A stretch of DNA of 26,280 nt from Lysinibacillus_B sp036662795 (GTDB taxonomy: Bacteria; Bacillota; Bacilli; Bacillales_A; Planococcaceae), in the NCBI RefSeq assembly GCF_036662795.1, contig NZ_JBAFWZ010000037.1:1-26280 (forward strand), read 5' to 3'. Positions 14,787 through 22,026 of the stretch are shown piece by piece. A program made the position numbers and the translations under genes. The stretch's first letter is position 1. The number at the start of each line of letters is the position of its first letter. The notes under the pieces were generated by a model that saw only the letters and a program-made list of their open reading frames with translations, was not told where the DNA came from and did not search any database.

Positions 14787-15221
14787 ATGACAAACGCTTA
14801 CGATGAATATATGCGTCAAGTGACGATGCCGATGCGCCAGGAGCTTGTGGATGCAGGTTTTAATCAGTTAACGACAGCAGATGAAGTAAATGAATTTATG
14901 GCAACAGCAAAGGGTGTTTCACTTGTAGTAATAAACTCTGTTTGTGGTTGCGCGGCAGGGTTAGCACGACCAGCTGCACGTGAGGCGATTCAGGAAGTAC
15001 AGCCAGATCACTTAGTGACTGTTTTTGCCGGACAGGATCCTGAGGCAACGGCAGTGATGCGTGGATTTTTTGAAGATGTACCACCAAGCTCACCATCAAT
15101 GGCCATTTTAAAAGATGGCGAACTAGCTTATTTTATTCCACGTGAGAATATTGAGGGCTTCCCAATGGAGCAAATTAAAGAGCATATTGTCGGTGTTCTA
15201 AAGCAAGTATGCGAGAGCTAA
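14787..15221 (+). CDS. brxA: Bacilliredoxin BrxA (YphP family)
   Basis: From the ATG at 14787 (AGAGG upstream) the protein has 144 residues, the usual length. It shows the full family pattern: NAYDEYMRQ at the start, LTTADEVNEFM, then the redox site in VINSVCGCAAGLARPAAR with the CGC motif near residue 53-55, and VFAGQDPEATA, SSPSMA and IEGF. Bacilliredoxins remove bacillithiol from mixed disulfides on proteins after oxidative stress, in the cytoplasm. The presence of this gene implies that the organism makes bacillithiol. YqiW (BrxB) is the close paralogue, but the N-terminal sequence is closer to YphP as I recall it. It overlaps the next gene by 13 bases. Confidence 0.93.
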   Translation: MTNAYDEYMRQVTMPMRQELVDAGFNQLTTADEVNEFMATAKGVSLVVINSVCGCAAGLARPAAREAIQEVQPDHLVTVFAGQDPEATAVMRGFFEDVPPSSPSMAILKDGELAYFIPRENIEGFPMEQIKEHIVGVLKQVCES

Positions 15222-15994
15222 CAATTGTTACGACAGCGGGTAGACCTGATGAGAAGTCAGAGCAGCTAGTCCAGTCTGCATGCCATGAATTAGGTATTCG
15301 CTTTGAGCCTCGTAAAAAGCGCTCTGTTTCTAAAATGGCAAGTGAATACGACGCTCATATCATTGTTGCAGGTAAAAATCGATACGAGTATTATCCGAAA
15401 GGTGCCGTGGTGCCTTTCTTTTTTCATCCTAATTCCGCTGCTTTTCGGTTAAAGCGAGTGGCAAGAGGAGAGGGGGACCCGATGTTACAAGCTTGTGATT
15501 TACAAAAGGGTGATTGGTTTTTAGATTGTACATTAGGGATCGGGTCGGATAGTATGCTAGCCTCTTTTAGTGTGGGGGAGACAGGTCGAGTAGTCGGTCT
15601 AGAAGCTAATCCGAATGTCGCCTTTATCGTTCTACATGGGATGAAAACCTATGATACGACAGAGCTGCCATTAACAGAATGTATGCGAACAATTGACGTT
15701 GTTACAATGAAAGCTGTAGATTATTTAAAACGCCAGCCAGACAACTCATTCGATGTCGTTTATTTAGATCCGATGTTTGAGGAAGTTATCGAGGAATCAA
15801 ATAATTTTGAAGCGTTGCGTAGTGCTGGAGATCATTATTCATTAACCGAAGAATGGGTAAACGAAGCGGTTCGAGTGGCTAAAAAGCGAGTCGTGTTAAA
15901 GGCACATTATAAATCAGAGTGGTTTCAACGCTTCAATTTTATAAGAGACATTCGTTTATCAGCAAAGTTCCATTATGGTGTGATTGAAATTTAA
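15209..15994 (+). CDS. RsmJ/YpiP-like SAM-dependent methyltransferase
   Basis: This 261-residue protein overlaps brxA by 13 bases and has no good ribosome site of its own, so translation is probably coupled to brxA. Residues ~1-85 form an N-terminal alpha/beta segment (VTTAGRPDEKSEQLVQSA). A class I methyltransferase fold follows, with motif I FLDCTLGIGSDSMLASF (~108-124), an acidic residue after strand 2 (GLEAN), and a catalytic-type DVVYLDPMFEE near residues 184-194. The D-P-M-F motif matches RsmJ, which methylates a guanine N2 in 16S rRNA, and the Bacillus protein YpiP. The family is well supported; the substrate in this group is not established. Confidence 0.82.
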   Translation: MRELTIVTTAGRPDEKSEQLVQSACHELGIRFEPRKKRSVSKMASEYDAHIIVAGKNRYEYYPKGAVVPFFFHPNSAAFRLKRVARGEGDPMLQACDLQKGDWFLDCTLGIGSDSMLASFSVGETGRVVGLEANPNVAFIVLHGMKTYDTTELPLTECMRTIDVVTMKAVDYLKRQPDNSFDVVYLDPMFEEVIEESNNFEALRSAGDHYSLTEEWVNEAVRVAKKRVVLKAHYKSEWFQRFNFIRDIRLSAKFHYGVIEI

Positions 15995-16467
15995 GTTAAT
16001 GTATGGTAAAATGCAATTATGTTATTTTTAGATAGCTTGTAAGTAAATTGGCATTCTGCTAGTGAATTTTTGAGGATACTTATTCACACTGGCGCATGCT
16101 ATAGGGCTGCAAGGACGTAGTAGCAGGTAGGGACTACGTTGCTTAAGTTAGAAAGTTATAGTGGAATTTTACCGCGGTTAAAAATGAAGCACGGCTTCTA
16201 ATAAATATAAAATTCCCCGGATGATCGGGTTGAGACATGAAAATTTATTTATATTCTATCTACAAATGCTAAAGGGGCATCTTCGAAAAGAAGATGTCCC
16301 TTGTCCAATTTATGGAACGTTTTTCGTAGATGTCCACTAAGATTAAATATAATAGATTCTATAATTAGTCGAATTCTTGTAAAGTTAGAAATAATTATTA
16401 ATCGTAAAATGTAACTTAACCCGTGTTAAAACGACTAATTTGACGATAAGTTTGGAGGTGTAAGAAT
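15995..16467. other. 473-base gene-free stretch rich in hairpins
   Basis: No open frame with a start and ribosome site is seen. The stretch contains a row of self-complementary elements. GCA plus ACGTAGT (16109-16121) pairs with ACTACGT plus TGC (16133-16142). ACCGCGGT is at 16171-16178, GAAGC-ACG-GCTTC at 16186-16198, and CCCG/CGGG at about 16215-16230. A strong hairpin lies at 16274-16300. The piece GTGGAATTTTACCGCGG slightly resembles the T-box core GTGGNACCGCGG but with an insertion. A non-coding RNA is possible but not shown. Confidence 0.4.
16274..16300. terminator. Strong hairpin, terminator-like
   Basis: GGGGCATCTTC (16274-16284) pairs with GAAGATGTCCC (16290-16300), 11 base pairs with one G-U and a GAAAA loop. 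It is very stable but is not followed by a clean T run on either strand, so it could equally be part of a structured RNA. Confidence 0.5.
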
Positions 16468-16929
16468 ATGAGAAAAACAATGTATGTTGTTGTTATGATG
16501 ACTTTTATATCTGTTGTTTTATCGGGGTGTCAATCCTATGCAACTAAACTCGAACAACAGACTGAACCTATAGCCAAAACGTATCAGCAATCAGTAGGAA
16601 ACGACAATATTATATTAGATGGCGAAATTTCACTGGTTACTATTTTAAATTTACAAGATAATAACAAAATTGTATTTAATGAGGATAATAATCTCGGTAG
16701 TGTTAATAATATCATTGTACATGCTGAAAAACAGCCCGGTATTGTAGATATGGTTAGCCCAGAGTATAGAGTGAATGTTACGTTTACAGATGGAAAAGAA
16801 AGTACATTTAATTTATGGCTTGGTGAAAAAGGCATGAAAAGTACATTAATGAAAACAGAGGAATCGCATACCATTTATACAGTTTCAGAAGAAATGACTG
16901 ATCAGTTAAGTTATTTGATTGAAATGTAA
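16468..16929 (+). CDS. YhfM-like domain lipoprotein
   Basis: This 153-residue protein has a lipoprotein signal (MYVVVMMTFISVVLSGCQS; lipobox LSGC, Cys20). The mature part runs through a short linker into a domain covering ~65-150 that matches the small protein at 10064. Shared features are H-A-E-K-Q-P-G-I-V-D, F-N-L-W-L-G-E-K-G-M-K-S-T-L-M-K-T and the terminal I-Y-T-V-S-E-E-M-T. The start has TTGGAGGTG 9-14 bases upstream. It should be anchored to the outer face of the membrane. The YhfM label is from memory; the function is unknown. A strong terminator follows, so it is a single-gene unit. Confidence 0.8.
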   Translation: MRKTMYVVVMMTFISVVLSGCQSYATKLEQQTEPIAKTYQQSVGNDNIILDGEISLVTILNLQDNNKIVFNEDNNLGSVNNIIVHAEKQPGIVDMVSPEYRVNVTFTDGKESTFNLWLGEKGMKSTLMKTEESHTIYTVSEEMTDQLSYLIEM

Positions 16930-16973
16930 ATAGCCTGCGTTCTATTTTTATTAACTGCATAACCGTAAAAAAT

Positions 16974-17017
16974 GCCGTTTATCGTAATGAGAAATCAAAG
17001 ATAAACGGCTTTTTTTA
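16974..17017 (+). terminator. Terminator after the lipoprotein gene
   Basis: GCCGTTTATC (16974-16983) pairs perfectly with GATAAACGGC (17000-17009), followed by a T run from 17010. Confidence 0.9.
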
Positions 17018-17109
17018 TTGAAGAAAGATATAGCGCAAATTTATTTGTAAAAGTTATCGTCTTTTTTCTTTATAGCATCGTTTATGTATTGAGAGGAGGG
17101 GAGATTCAG

Positions 17110-17622
17110 TTGAAATCTTCGCAATTCATGGAGAAAGCGATGGATGAACATACAGATTTATTGTATCGCATTGCTTATTATTATGTGAAAGATCCCTATT
17201 TAGCGGAAGACATTGTCCAGGATGTTTTCATGAAATTTTATCATTCAAATTATGAGGAAAAAGGAGAGCTAAGAGCGTATTTATCACGTATGACCGCCAA
17301 TGCCTGTAAGGATTATTTGAAAAGCTGGACTTATCGAAAATTGCAATTTACGGAGAAAATCTTGCAGAAAGAAAAAATGATACATAAGGATAGATTAGTA
17401 CAAAAGGAAGAGCTGAATCTTCTAGATATGGCAATCCTATCGCTGCCATTAAAAAAGCGTGAGGCAATTGTTTATTATTATCTAGAAAGCTTATCAGTAA
17501 AAGAAATTTCAGTACTACTTGAAGCCCCTGAAAGCACTGTAAAGTCTCGGATCAAAAGTGGCAAAGACTTATTAAAGCAAAAGCTTGTAAAAGAAGAATG
17601 GGAGGTACTTTTACATGACTAA
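17110..17622 (+). CDS. ECF-type RNA polymerase sigma factor
   Basis: The preferred start is the TTG at 17110, since AGGAGGGGAG lies 6 bases upstream; an earlier TTG at 17089 lies before that site. The 170-residue protein has sigma region 2 (LLYRIAYYYVKDPYLAEDIVQDVFMKFY, with the AEDIVQDVF core that binds core polymerase and the -10) and region 4 (LPLKKREAIVYYYLESLSVKEISVLLEAPESTVKSRIKSGKDLL, a helix-turn-helix for the -35). Regions 1 and 3 are missing, as in ECF sigma factors. Its stop overlaps the start of the membrane protein at 17615 by 8 bases, the normal sigma/anti-sigma arrangement. The regulon and signal are not known. Confidence 0.92.
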   Translation: MKSSQFMEKAMDEHTDLLYRIAYYYVKDPYLAEDIVQDVFMKFYHSNYEEKGELRAYLSRMTANACKDYLKSWTYRKLQFTEKILQKEKMIHKDRLVQKEELNLLDMAILSLPLKKREAIVYYYLESLSVKEISVLLEAPESTVKSRIKSGKDLLKQKLVKEEWEVLLHD

Positions 17623-18760
17623 TTATCGATTAACCCCCTTACAAGATACTTCTGAGCATAAAAGAAGGATTGTTGAGAGTACTAGAAAGAATATGCAAAT
17701 GCCAGTGCAAAAAAAGCACCGAAACCAACAGAGAATGCCAGCAGTAATTGCTGCTATTACTTTGATGTTAGTTATTTTTTTAGTAGGGCCATATGTGAAA
17801 CAGGCGTTATTCAATAAACAAGAATTTACTATTGAGAAGGTCGTTATCCCTAATGTTCCTTATGAATCACTCATAACATCAACCTATGTCGAGGAAACAA
17901 ATGAATTTGTATACAACACAGCTTCAGGATTTTATGCGTTTGATGTTGCAAATAAACAACAATCATTAATAGTGGATACAGCAGAGGCTGGACGTATATT
18001 CGATTATGGAGTGTCAGAAAATTGGCTCGTGTGGGCACAGCCAGTGGACAATATTGATAAAATACATGTACTTAATCGTCATACTCAAGAACTTAATGTA
18101 TTAGAAACAGATTATCTATATGGTATTGAATTACAAGGGGATACAATTATTTATATGACATTGCGGAATCAAAGTGATTCTGGAAATGCAGTCAATAATT
18201 ATACGACCACGAATTTGAAAACGGGTCAATCTGAAATCTTACGAGAATTTGAAGAGGGCAGCAATAGTCGCCCGGCTATAGAGGGGAATCACATTGCGAT
18301 TTCTGAAAGGGTTGATTTGGATGGACAAATTAGTACAAAAGTGAGCATCCATAATTTTGCAACAACACAGCATTTAGGGGATTTTATTTTCCCTTATGAA
18401 AGTGCTGAAAATATTTTGTTAAAGGGTAATAAAGTTTTCGGTTTATTGTGGAGCGATGAGGATATGCAGTCATCTGTAATTGGTGAACTTGATATAGAAA
18501 CAGATCAATTTCGAGCTCTGAAAATTGATGTTGGCGTTGATGATTATGCAACAGATGGCGAGCATTTTGCGGTTGCTGTACGACAGGGGGAAAGTAATAC
18601 AGTACAATTGTTTGAACTTAACGAGGGTAAGTTAAAACGAACATCTACTTTATCTAACATTAAAGAACGTTTAGTGAAACCTCGCTTTACGGAGCAGGGA
18701 ACATTAATAGTTAATGGTGAAGGGCAAGATCGTGCCATGTACTTAATACGATTTGAATAA
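17615..18760 (+). CDS. Probable anti-sigma factor with outer beta-propeller
   Basis: This 381-residue protein has a short basic cytoplasmic N-terminus (~1-44), one membrane helix at ~46-66 (AVIAAITLMLVIFLVGPYV), and a ~310-residue outer domain. That domain has repeated strand patterns such as FVYNTASGFYAFDVANKQQS, WLVWAQPVDNIDKIHVLN and TIIYMTLRN, which suggest a TolB- or WD-like beta-propeller. The HxxxCxxC zinc motif of common anti-sigma domains is absent and the N-terminal part has no Cys. The gene overlaps the ECF sigma gene by 8 bases and has its own site (GGGAGG). Holding the sigma factor at the membrane is inferred from context. The propeller is the likely sensor. Confidence 0.78.
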   Translation: MTNYRLTPLQDTSEHKRRIVESTRKNMQMPVQKKHRNQQRMPAVIAAITLMLVIFLVGPYVKQALFNKQEFTIEKVVIPNVPYESLITSTYVEETNEFVYNTASGFYAFDVANKQQSLIVDTAEAGRIFDYGVSENWLVWAQPVDNIDKIHVLNRHTQELNVLETDYLYGIELQGDTIIYMTLRNQSDSGNAVNNYTTTNLKTGQSEILREFEEGSNSRPAIEGNHIAISERVDLDGQISTKVSIHNFATTQHLGDFIFPYESAENILLKGNKVFGLLWSDEDMQSSVIGELDIETDQFRALKIDVGVDDYATDGEHFAVAVRQGESNTVQLFELNEGKLKRTSTLSNIKERLVKPRFTEQGTLIVNGEGQDRAMYLIRFE

Positions 18761-18769
18761 ACATAGAAG

Positions 18770-18809
18770 AAATGCTGTGTTGAGTAGGGGACTACAAAAC
18801 ACAGCATTT
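18770..18809. terminator. Bidirectional terminator between anti-sigma and floT
   Basis: AAATGCTGTGTT (18770-18781) pairs perfectly with AACACAGCATTT (18798-18809), with A and T runs on the two sides. It lies between the convergent ends of the genes at 18760 and 18821 and serves both. Confidence 0.88.
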
Positions 18810-18820
18810 TACTATTTATG

Positions 18821-20347
18821 TTATTTTTCCACTAATTCCTCAACCTGTGCATTTGAATAAACAGTATGACCTATTGTTGGGGATGCTTCTGTAGAATTTT
18901 TACCTACATATGTTTCAATAAGATCCTTTACATCTATTCCAGATGATGCTTTTAGCGTTTCTTGTAGAGATGACATTAAATCAGTAGCGTATGATGTTAC
19001 TTTATTAGCTCCACCGCCAGTACCACTGCCTGTATCTACTACTGTAATTTTATCAATATTCGCTAATGGGCTGGCCACTTCTTTCGCGTATTCTGGTAAC
19101 ATACGGATGACCATATCTAGAATAGCTGCTTGACCAAATTGCTCGAATGCCTCTGCGATTTTTTCTTTCGCTTCTGCCTCTGCCAAACCTTTTAGACGGA
19201 TAATGTCAGCTTCTGTTTCCCCTTGAGCTCGCTCTGAATCTGCTTTTGCTACACCATCTAAGCGAACCTTTTCCGCCTCTGCTTTAGCAAGTGCTTCAAT
19301 ACGGTACTTTTCTGCATCAGCATGTGCAAGCTCTTTCCGTTTTTGCGCCTCTGCATTTTGTTCAATTGCATAACGGTCTGCATCAGCCTTTTTCTTAACC
19401 TCAGAATCATATTGTTTCTCACGACGTAGAATTTCTTTTTCTTCTAATTCAATTTGCTTTTGACGTTCAATAATCTTAACTTGCATTTCTTGCTCGGTTA
19501 CTTCCTGCTTTGCTTTTGCCGACTCTAGCTCATACGCTTGGTCAGCTCGGGCTTTCGCCATTTCTTGCTCACGGCGATATTCTGCTACCTTTAATTGATT
19601 ATCTTTTTCAGCTTCTGCAATTTCAGTTGCACGTGCTAGCTCTGCTTTTTGTGCCTCTTGATCAGCCTGTGCACGTTTAATACGAGTTTCCTTATCAGCT
19701 TCAGCTGTAGCAATATCAGCATCACGTTTTACTTGTGCAATACGAGGCTTACCAAGTGAATCTAAATATCCATTTTTATCACGTACATCTTTAATCGTAA
19801 ACGATACGATAATTAATCCCATCTTTGCTAAGTCTTGTGTAGCCACACGTTGAACTTCCTGTGAGAATTTATCACGGTTTTTATAAATTTCCTCAACTGT
19901 CATCGAGCCTAAAATAGAACGTAAGTGACCTTCTAAAACTTCACGAGCTTCACCTTCACGCTCATGCTTTTCTTTTCCTAAAAATTGCTCTGCAGCTGTT
20001 GCAATTTCAGAAATAGATCCGCCAATTTTAATGATAGCAATCCCATCTGCCATAACAGGGACGCCTTGTTCTGTATAAACTTCAGGTGTTGTTACTTCTA
20101 ATTTACTAGAAAGTAAGCTTAACGGCTCTGCTTGTTGGAATACTGGGAATACGAAAGCACCACCCCCACGAATGATTTTAATTCTGTTACCAGATTCATC
20201 TGTATGGACATTTTTCGAGCCTAAATAGCTACCTGTAACGATTAAAGCCTCATCTGGTCCAGCAGTACGATATTTTGCAACATAAACTGCGATCATAGCA
20301 AGGATTATAAATACGACAATACCAATTGGAATAAGCACACCTATCAT
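18821..20347 (-). CDS. floT: Flotillin-like protein FloT
   Basis: This 508-residue membrane scaffold protein organises functional membrane microdomains. An N-terminal hydrophobic segment (~4-25, VLIPIGIVVFIILAMIAVYVA) anchors it. An SPFH/PHB domain follows (~30-195), including VYTEQGVPVMADGIAIIKIGGS and the IVSFTIKDVRDKNGYLDSLGKPR signature. A long Ala/Glu/Lys/Arg-rich coiled coil with EA-type repeats covers ~200-385. A conserved C-terminal part (~390-450) has QFGQAAILDMVIRMLPEYA and a Gly-rich turn. Length matches B. subtilis FloT (YuaG). The start has AAGGGGGAAATTAA-ATG. It is the second gene of an operon with the NfeD gene 12 bases upstream, behind a SigW-type promoter. Confidence 0.95.
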   Translation of the reverse strand: MIGVLIPIGIVVFIILAMIAVYVAKYRTAGPDEALIVTGSYLGSKNVHTDESGNRIKIIRGGGAFVFPVFQQAEPLSLLSSKLEVTTPEVYTEQGVPVMADGIAIIKIGGSISEIATAAEQFLGKEKHEREGEAREVLEGHLRSILGSMTVEEIYKNRDKFSQEVQRVATQDLAKMGLIIVSFTIKDVRDKNGYLDSLGKPRIAQVKRDADIATAEADKETRIKRAQADQEAQKAELARATEIAEAEKDNQLKVAEYRREQEMAKARADQAYELESAKAKQEVTEQEMQVKIIERQKQIELEEKEILRREKQYDSEVKKKADADRYAIEQNAEAQKRKELAHADAEKYRIEALAKAEAEKVRLDGVAKADSERAQGETEADIIRLKGLAEAEAKEKIAEAFEQFGQAAILDMVIRMLPEYAKEVASPLANIDKITVVDTGSGTGGGANKVTSYATDLMSSLQETLKASSGIDVKDLIETYVGKNSTEASPTIGHTVYSNAQVEELVEK

Positions 20348-20359
20348 TTAATTTCCCCC

Positions 20360-20893
20360 TTAATTTGTAGGCCAGGCACTTTCATATGCAGTGACATAGA
20401 CGGTACCTTCCTTTATTTCAATTATTAAAACTTCCTGATCGTACGGGATTTCCGTTTGGTCGAAGCTTGCTGCACGCTTTGAAATGACACCGTTTATCGA
20501 TTCAATAATTATTTCGCCAAAACCATCGATAGGAATTGGAACAATCACTTTCCCAGTTTGACCTGCAAGTGATTCATCTGTATATGCAAGTGACACCTCA
20601 GCAGTTCGCATAGGTACAAGTAAGAAATAATAAAGTAGTGCTGAAAGAATAGAAGAGGCAACTGCAGCTAATAAAAAATTAATAAAATGAGAGATCGTTG
20701 TAAAAGTTTCTAAAAGATAGCCTCCAGCTGCTGTTATCGATATAAAAGCTAAAATGACGGCTGGATCAAAAAATGGAATACCTTCAGCAACACCATCAGT
20801 TAGGTCAGAGAAGAACAAATATAATATAGTGCAAAGTCCAATGACGATTAAAACGGTCAAGTAAATCGTCGCAAGCGGAAAACCAAATAACAT
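20360..20893 (-). CDS. NfeD-family membrane protein (YuaF-like)
   Basis: The 177-residue protein has three membrane segments (~4-27, ~45-62 and ~68-92) and then a soluble OB-fold domain (~105-175). Typical NfeD strand sequence is visible: LAGQTGKVIVPIPIDGFGEIIIES and VLIIEIKEGTVYVT. NfeD proteins are encoded next to flotillin or SPFH genes and are thought to help assemble or act with them; B. subtilis YuaF is the close counterpart. The start is supported by GAGGGGGTGTAAAA-ATG. It leads the operon with floT and lies directly behind the SigW-type promoter at 20928-20953. Confidence 0.92.
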   Translation of the reverse strand: MLFGFPLATIYLTVLIVIGLCTILYLFFSDLTDGVAEGIPFFDPAVILAFISITAAGGYLLETFTTISHFINFLLAAVASSILSALLYYFLLVPMRTAEVSLAYTDESLAGQTGKVIVPIPIDGFGEIIIESINGVISKRAASFDQTEIPYDQEVLIIEIKEGTVYVTAYESAWPTN

Positions 20894-20927
20894 TTTTACA
20901 CCCCCTCGTATATGTATTTAATTTATA

Positions 20928-20953
20928 TACGGAGTTTTATGTAATAAGTTTCA
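20928..20953 (-). promoter_or_regulatory. SigW-type ECF promoter of the nfeD-floT operon
   Basis: On the minus strand TGAAAC (complement of 20948-20953) is followed after exactly 16 bases by CGTATA (CGTA is the complement of 20928-20931). This matches the SigW consensus TGAAAC-N16-CGTA. The B. subtilis yuaFGI operon is a known SigW target, so the site and genes agree. The start codon lies 35 bases downstream. Confidence 0.85.
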
Positions 20954-21018
20954 TAAATTGTGAAAAATTTAGGGGTTTATTTTGGGTTTCATTATAAGGG
21001 GATAATTTCTTAGCAATA

Positions 21019-21049
21019 AAAAAATCGCCCAACATCTGAGCGATTTTTT
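21019..21049 (-). terminator. Terminator after the 24-residue peptide gene
   Basis: AAAAAATCGC (21019-21028) pairs perfectly with GCGATTTTTT (21040-21049). It lies four bases beyond the stop codon of the small minus-strand gene, whose transcript it should end with a T run. Confidence 0.85.
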
Positions 21050-21052
21050 GAA

Positions 21053-21127
21053 TTAATCAGTGAAGCATAATGAAGTTAAATAGCCTAACATTAAAAATAA
21101 ACCTAAACCTACTGCAATCGTGCTCAT
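21053..21127 (-). CDS. 24-residue single-helix membrane peptide
   Basis: On the minus strand a strong ribosome site (AAGGAGGTTACAAATA) precedes an ATG at 21127. It opens 24 codons that begin MSTIAVGLGLFLMLGYL and end SLCFTD before TAA at 21053. The peptide is a single membrane helix with almost no soluble part. A perfect T-tailed terminator follows at once, so the unit looks like a complete gene. Short one-helix subunits such as KdpF have a related look (hydrophobic with LGYL), but no kdp genes are near. Its only Cys is close to the end. It lies between the floT operon promoter and ypjP. The function is unknown, but expression is likely given the signals. Confidence 0.72.
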   Translation of the reverse strand: MSTIAVGLGLFLMLGYLTSLCFTD

Positions 21128-21274
21128 TATTTGTAACCTCCTTTAAATAACAACACATTTTCTTATTCGTATTGTACAGTGATAAGAAAATGGATGAAAC
21201 CTTTTTCTTTACTATACGTATATTTAGTATAGAGCTTAAATAGAAATATGTATATAAACTGGTGGTGGAATATT

Positions 21275-21862
21275 ATGAAAAAATGGTTACAAAAAGGATT
21301 AGTAATAGCAGTTGCCCTATTAACGTTTGGAATTATTACACCTAATCATGAAATATGGGATGGACTTGATGCTGACAAAAATAAGTTACGAGCCCATGAA
21401 CCGAGTAGCAATGATCTATCCTCAGCCGTTCAGTTAGATGATATTTATATAGAAGAAGAAATAGAAGTTACAGAGTCAATTAAGATGGCAGCTAGAGAGC
21501 AAGCATACATAAAGTTTGGTACACGAATAGGACCGAAGATTACGGATGAGTTTGATTCACGTATTTTACCTAGGATAGAAGAGGCAATAGACATGACAAT
21601 TGCCCGTTTAGATGACTCAACACTAAAATCACTAACAATTTCTGAAAAGCCTAGTGGGAATTATTCAGAAAAAATTTTCCATATTAAAAATACTCACAAC
21701 AACGAGGATGTAATTCGCTTCCATGTCCGTACGGAAAACCGACCTGGGGAAGGCTACTATTATAATTTCCATTACCATACGAAAGAAGACAACTTTACAG
21801 GGCATAATACTTTGGGCGATATTTATTGGAGCAAAAACACTCCGCCGAAGTGGTTAAGTTAA
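21275..21862 (+). CDS. ypjP: YpjP-family protein
   Basis: From the ATG at 21275 the protein has 195 residues, close to B. subtilis YpjP. The upstream in-frame ATG at 21248 is less likely because GGTGG lies just before 21275. A signal peptide or anchor is at ~1-22 (KWLQKGLVIAVALLTFGII), followed by an acidic variable part. The conserved domain runs from ~68 to the end, with AYIKFGTRIGPKITDEFDSR, LPRIEEAI, KIFHIKN, IRFHVRTENRPGEGYYYNFHYHT and the terminal GDIYWSKNTPPKW. It should be exported or membrane-anchored. The function is unknown. A strong terminator follows, and the phage integrase region begins immediately after, which suggests that ypjP is the host gene flanking the insertion. Confidence 0.9.
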   Translation: MKKWLQKGLVIAVALLTFGIITPNHEIWDGLDADKNKLRAHEPSSNDLSSAVQLDDIYIEEEIEVTESIKMAAREQAYIKFGTRIGPKITDEFDSRILPRIEEAIDMTIARLDDSTLKSLTISEKPSGNYSEKIFHIKNTHNNEDVIRFHVRTENRPGEGYYYNFHYHTKEDNFTGHNTLGDIYWSKNTPPKWLS

Positions 21863-21870
21863 TTTAAATG

Positions 21871-21902
21871 AACACTCGTAAATAATAACGAGTGTTTTTT
21901 TA
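21871..21902 (+). terminator. Terminator after ypjP
   Basis: AACACTCGT (21871-21879) pairs perfectly with ACGAGTGTT (21888-21896), followed by a T run. Confidence 0.88.
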
Positions 21903-21993
21903 TGTTTAAATCGTTGGTATTACTGCATTCTTGCTTAGTGTGATATTAGTTCGTTTTTTTGAGATTCATTCATAAAAATACCGATTTTAAACG

Positions 21994-22016
21994 AGTACCC
22001 CAAAAAGTACCCCAAA
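21994..22016. repeat. Tandem 11-base repeat beside integrase gene
   Basis: AGTACCCCAAA occurs at 21994-22004 and again at 22006-22016, one base apart. It lies just beyond the 3' end of the integrase gene, where attachment cores and integrase arm sites usually lie. I recall similar GTACCCC repeats beside integrases of Firmicute elements. An attachment role is inferred. Confidence 0.5.
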
Positions 22017-22026
22017 TTGAACAAAT

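Noticed and set aside
16160..16200. T-box riboswitch core
   Set aside because: GTGGAATTTTACCGCGG has extra bases inside the core, no antiterminator partner or specifier stem was found, and no aminoacyl-tRNA synthetase or amino-acid gene follows.
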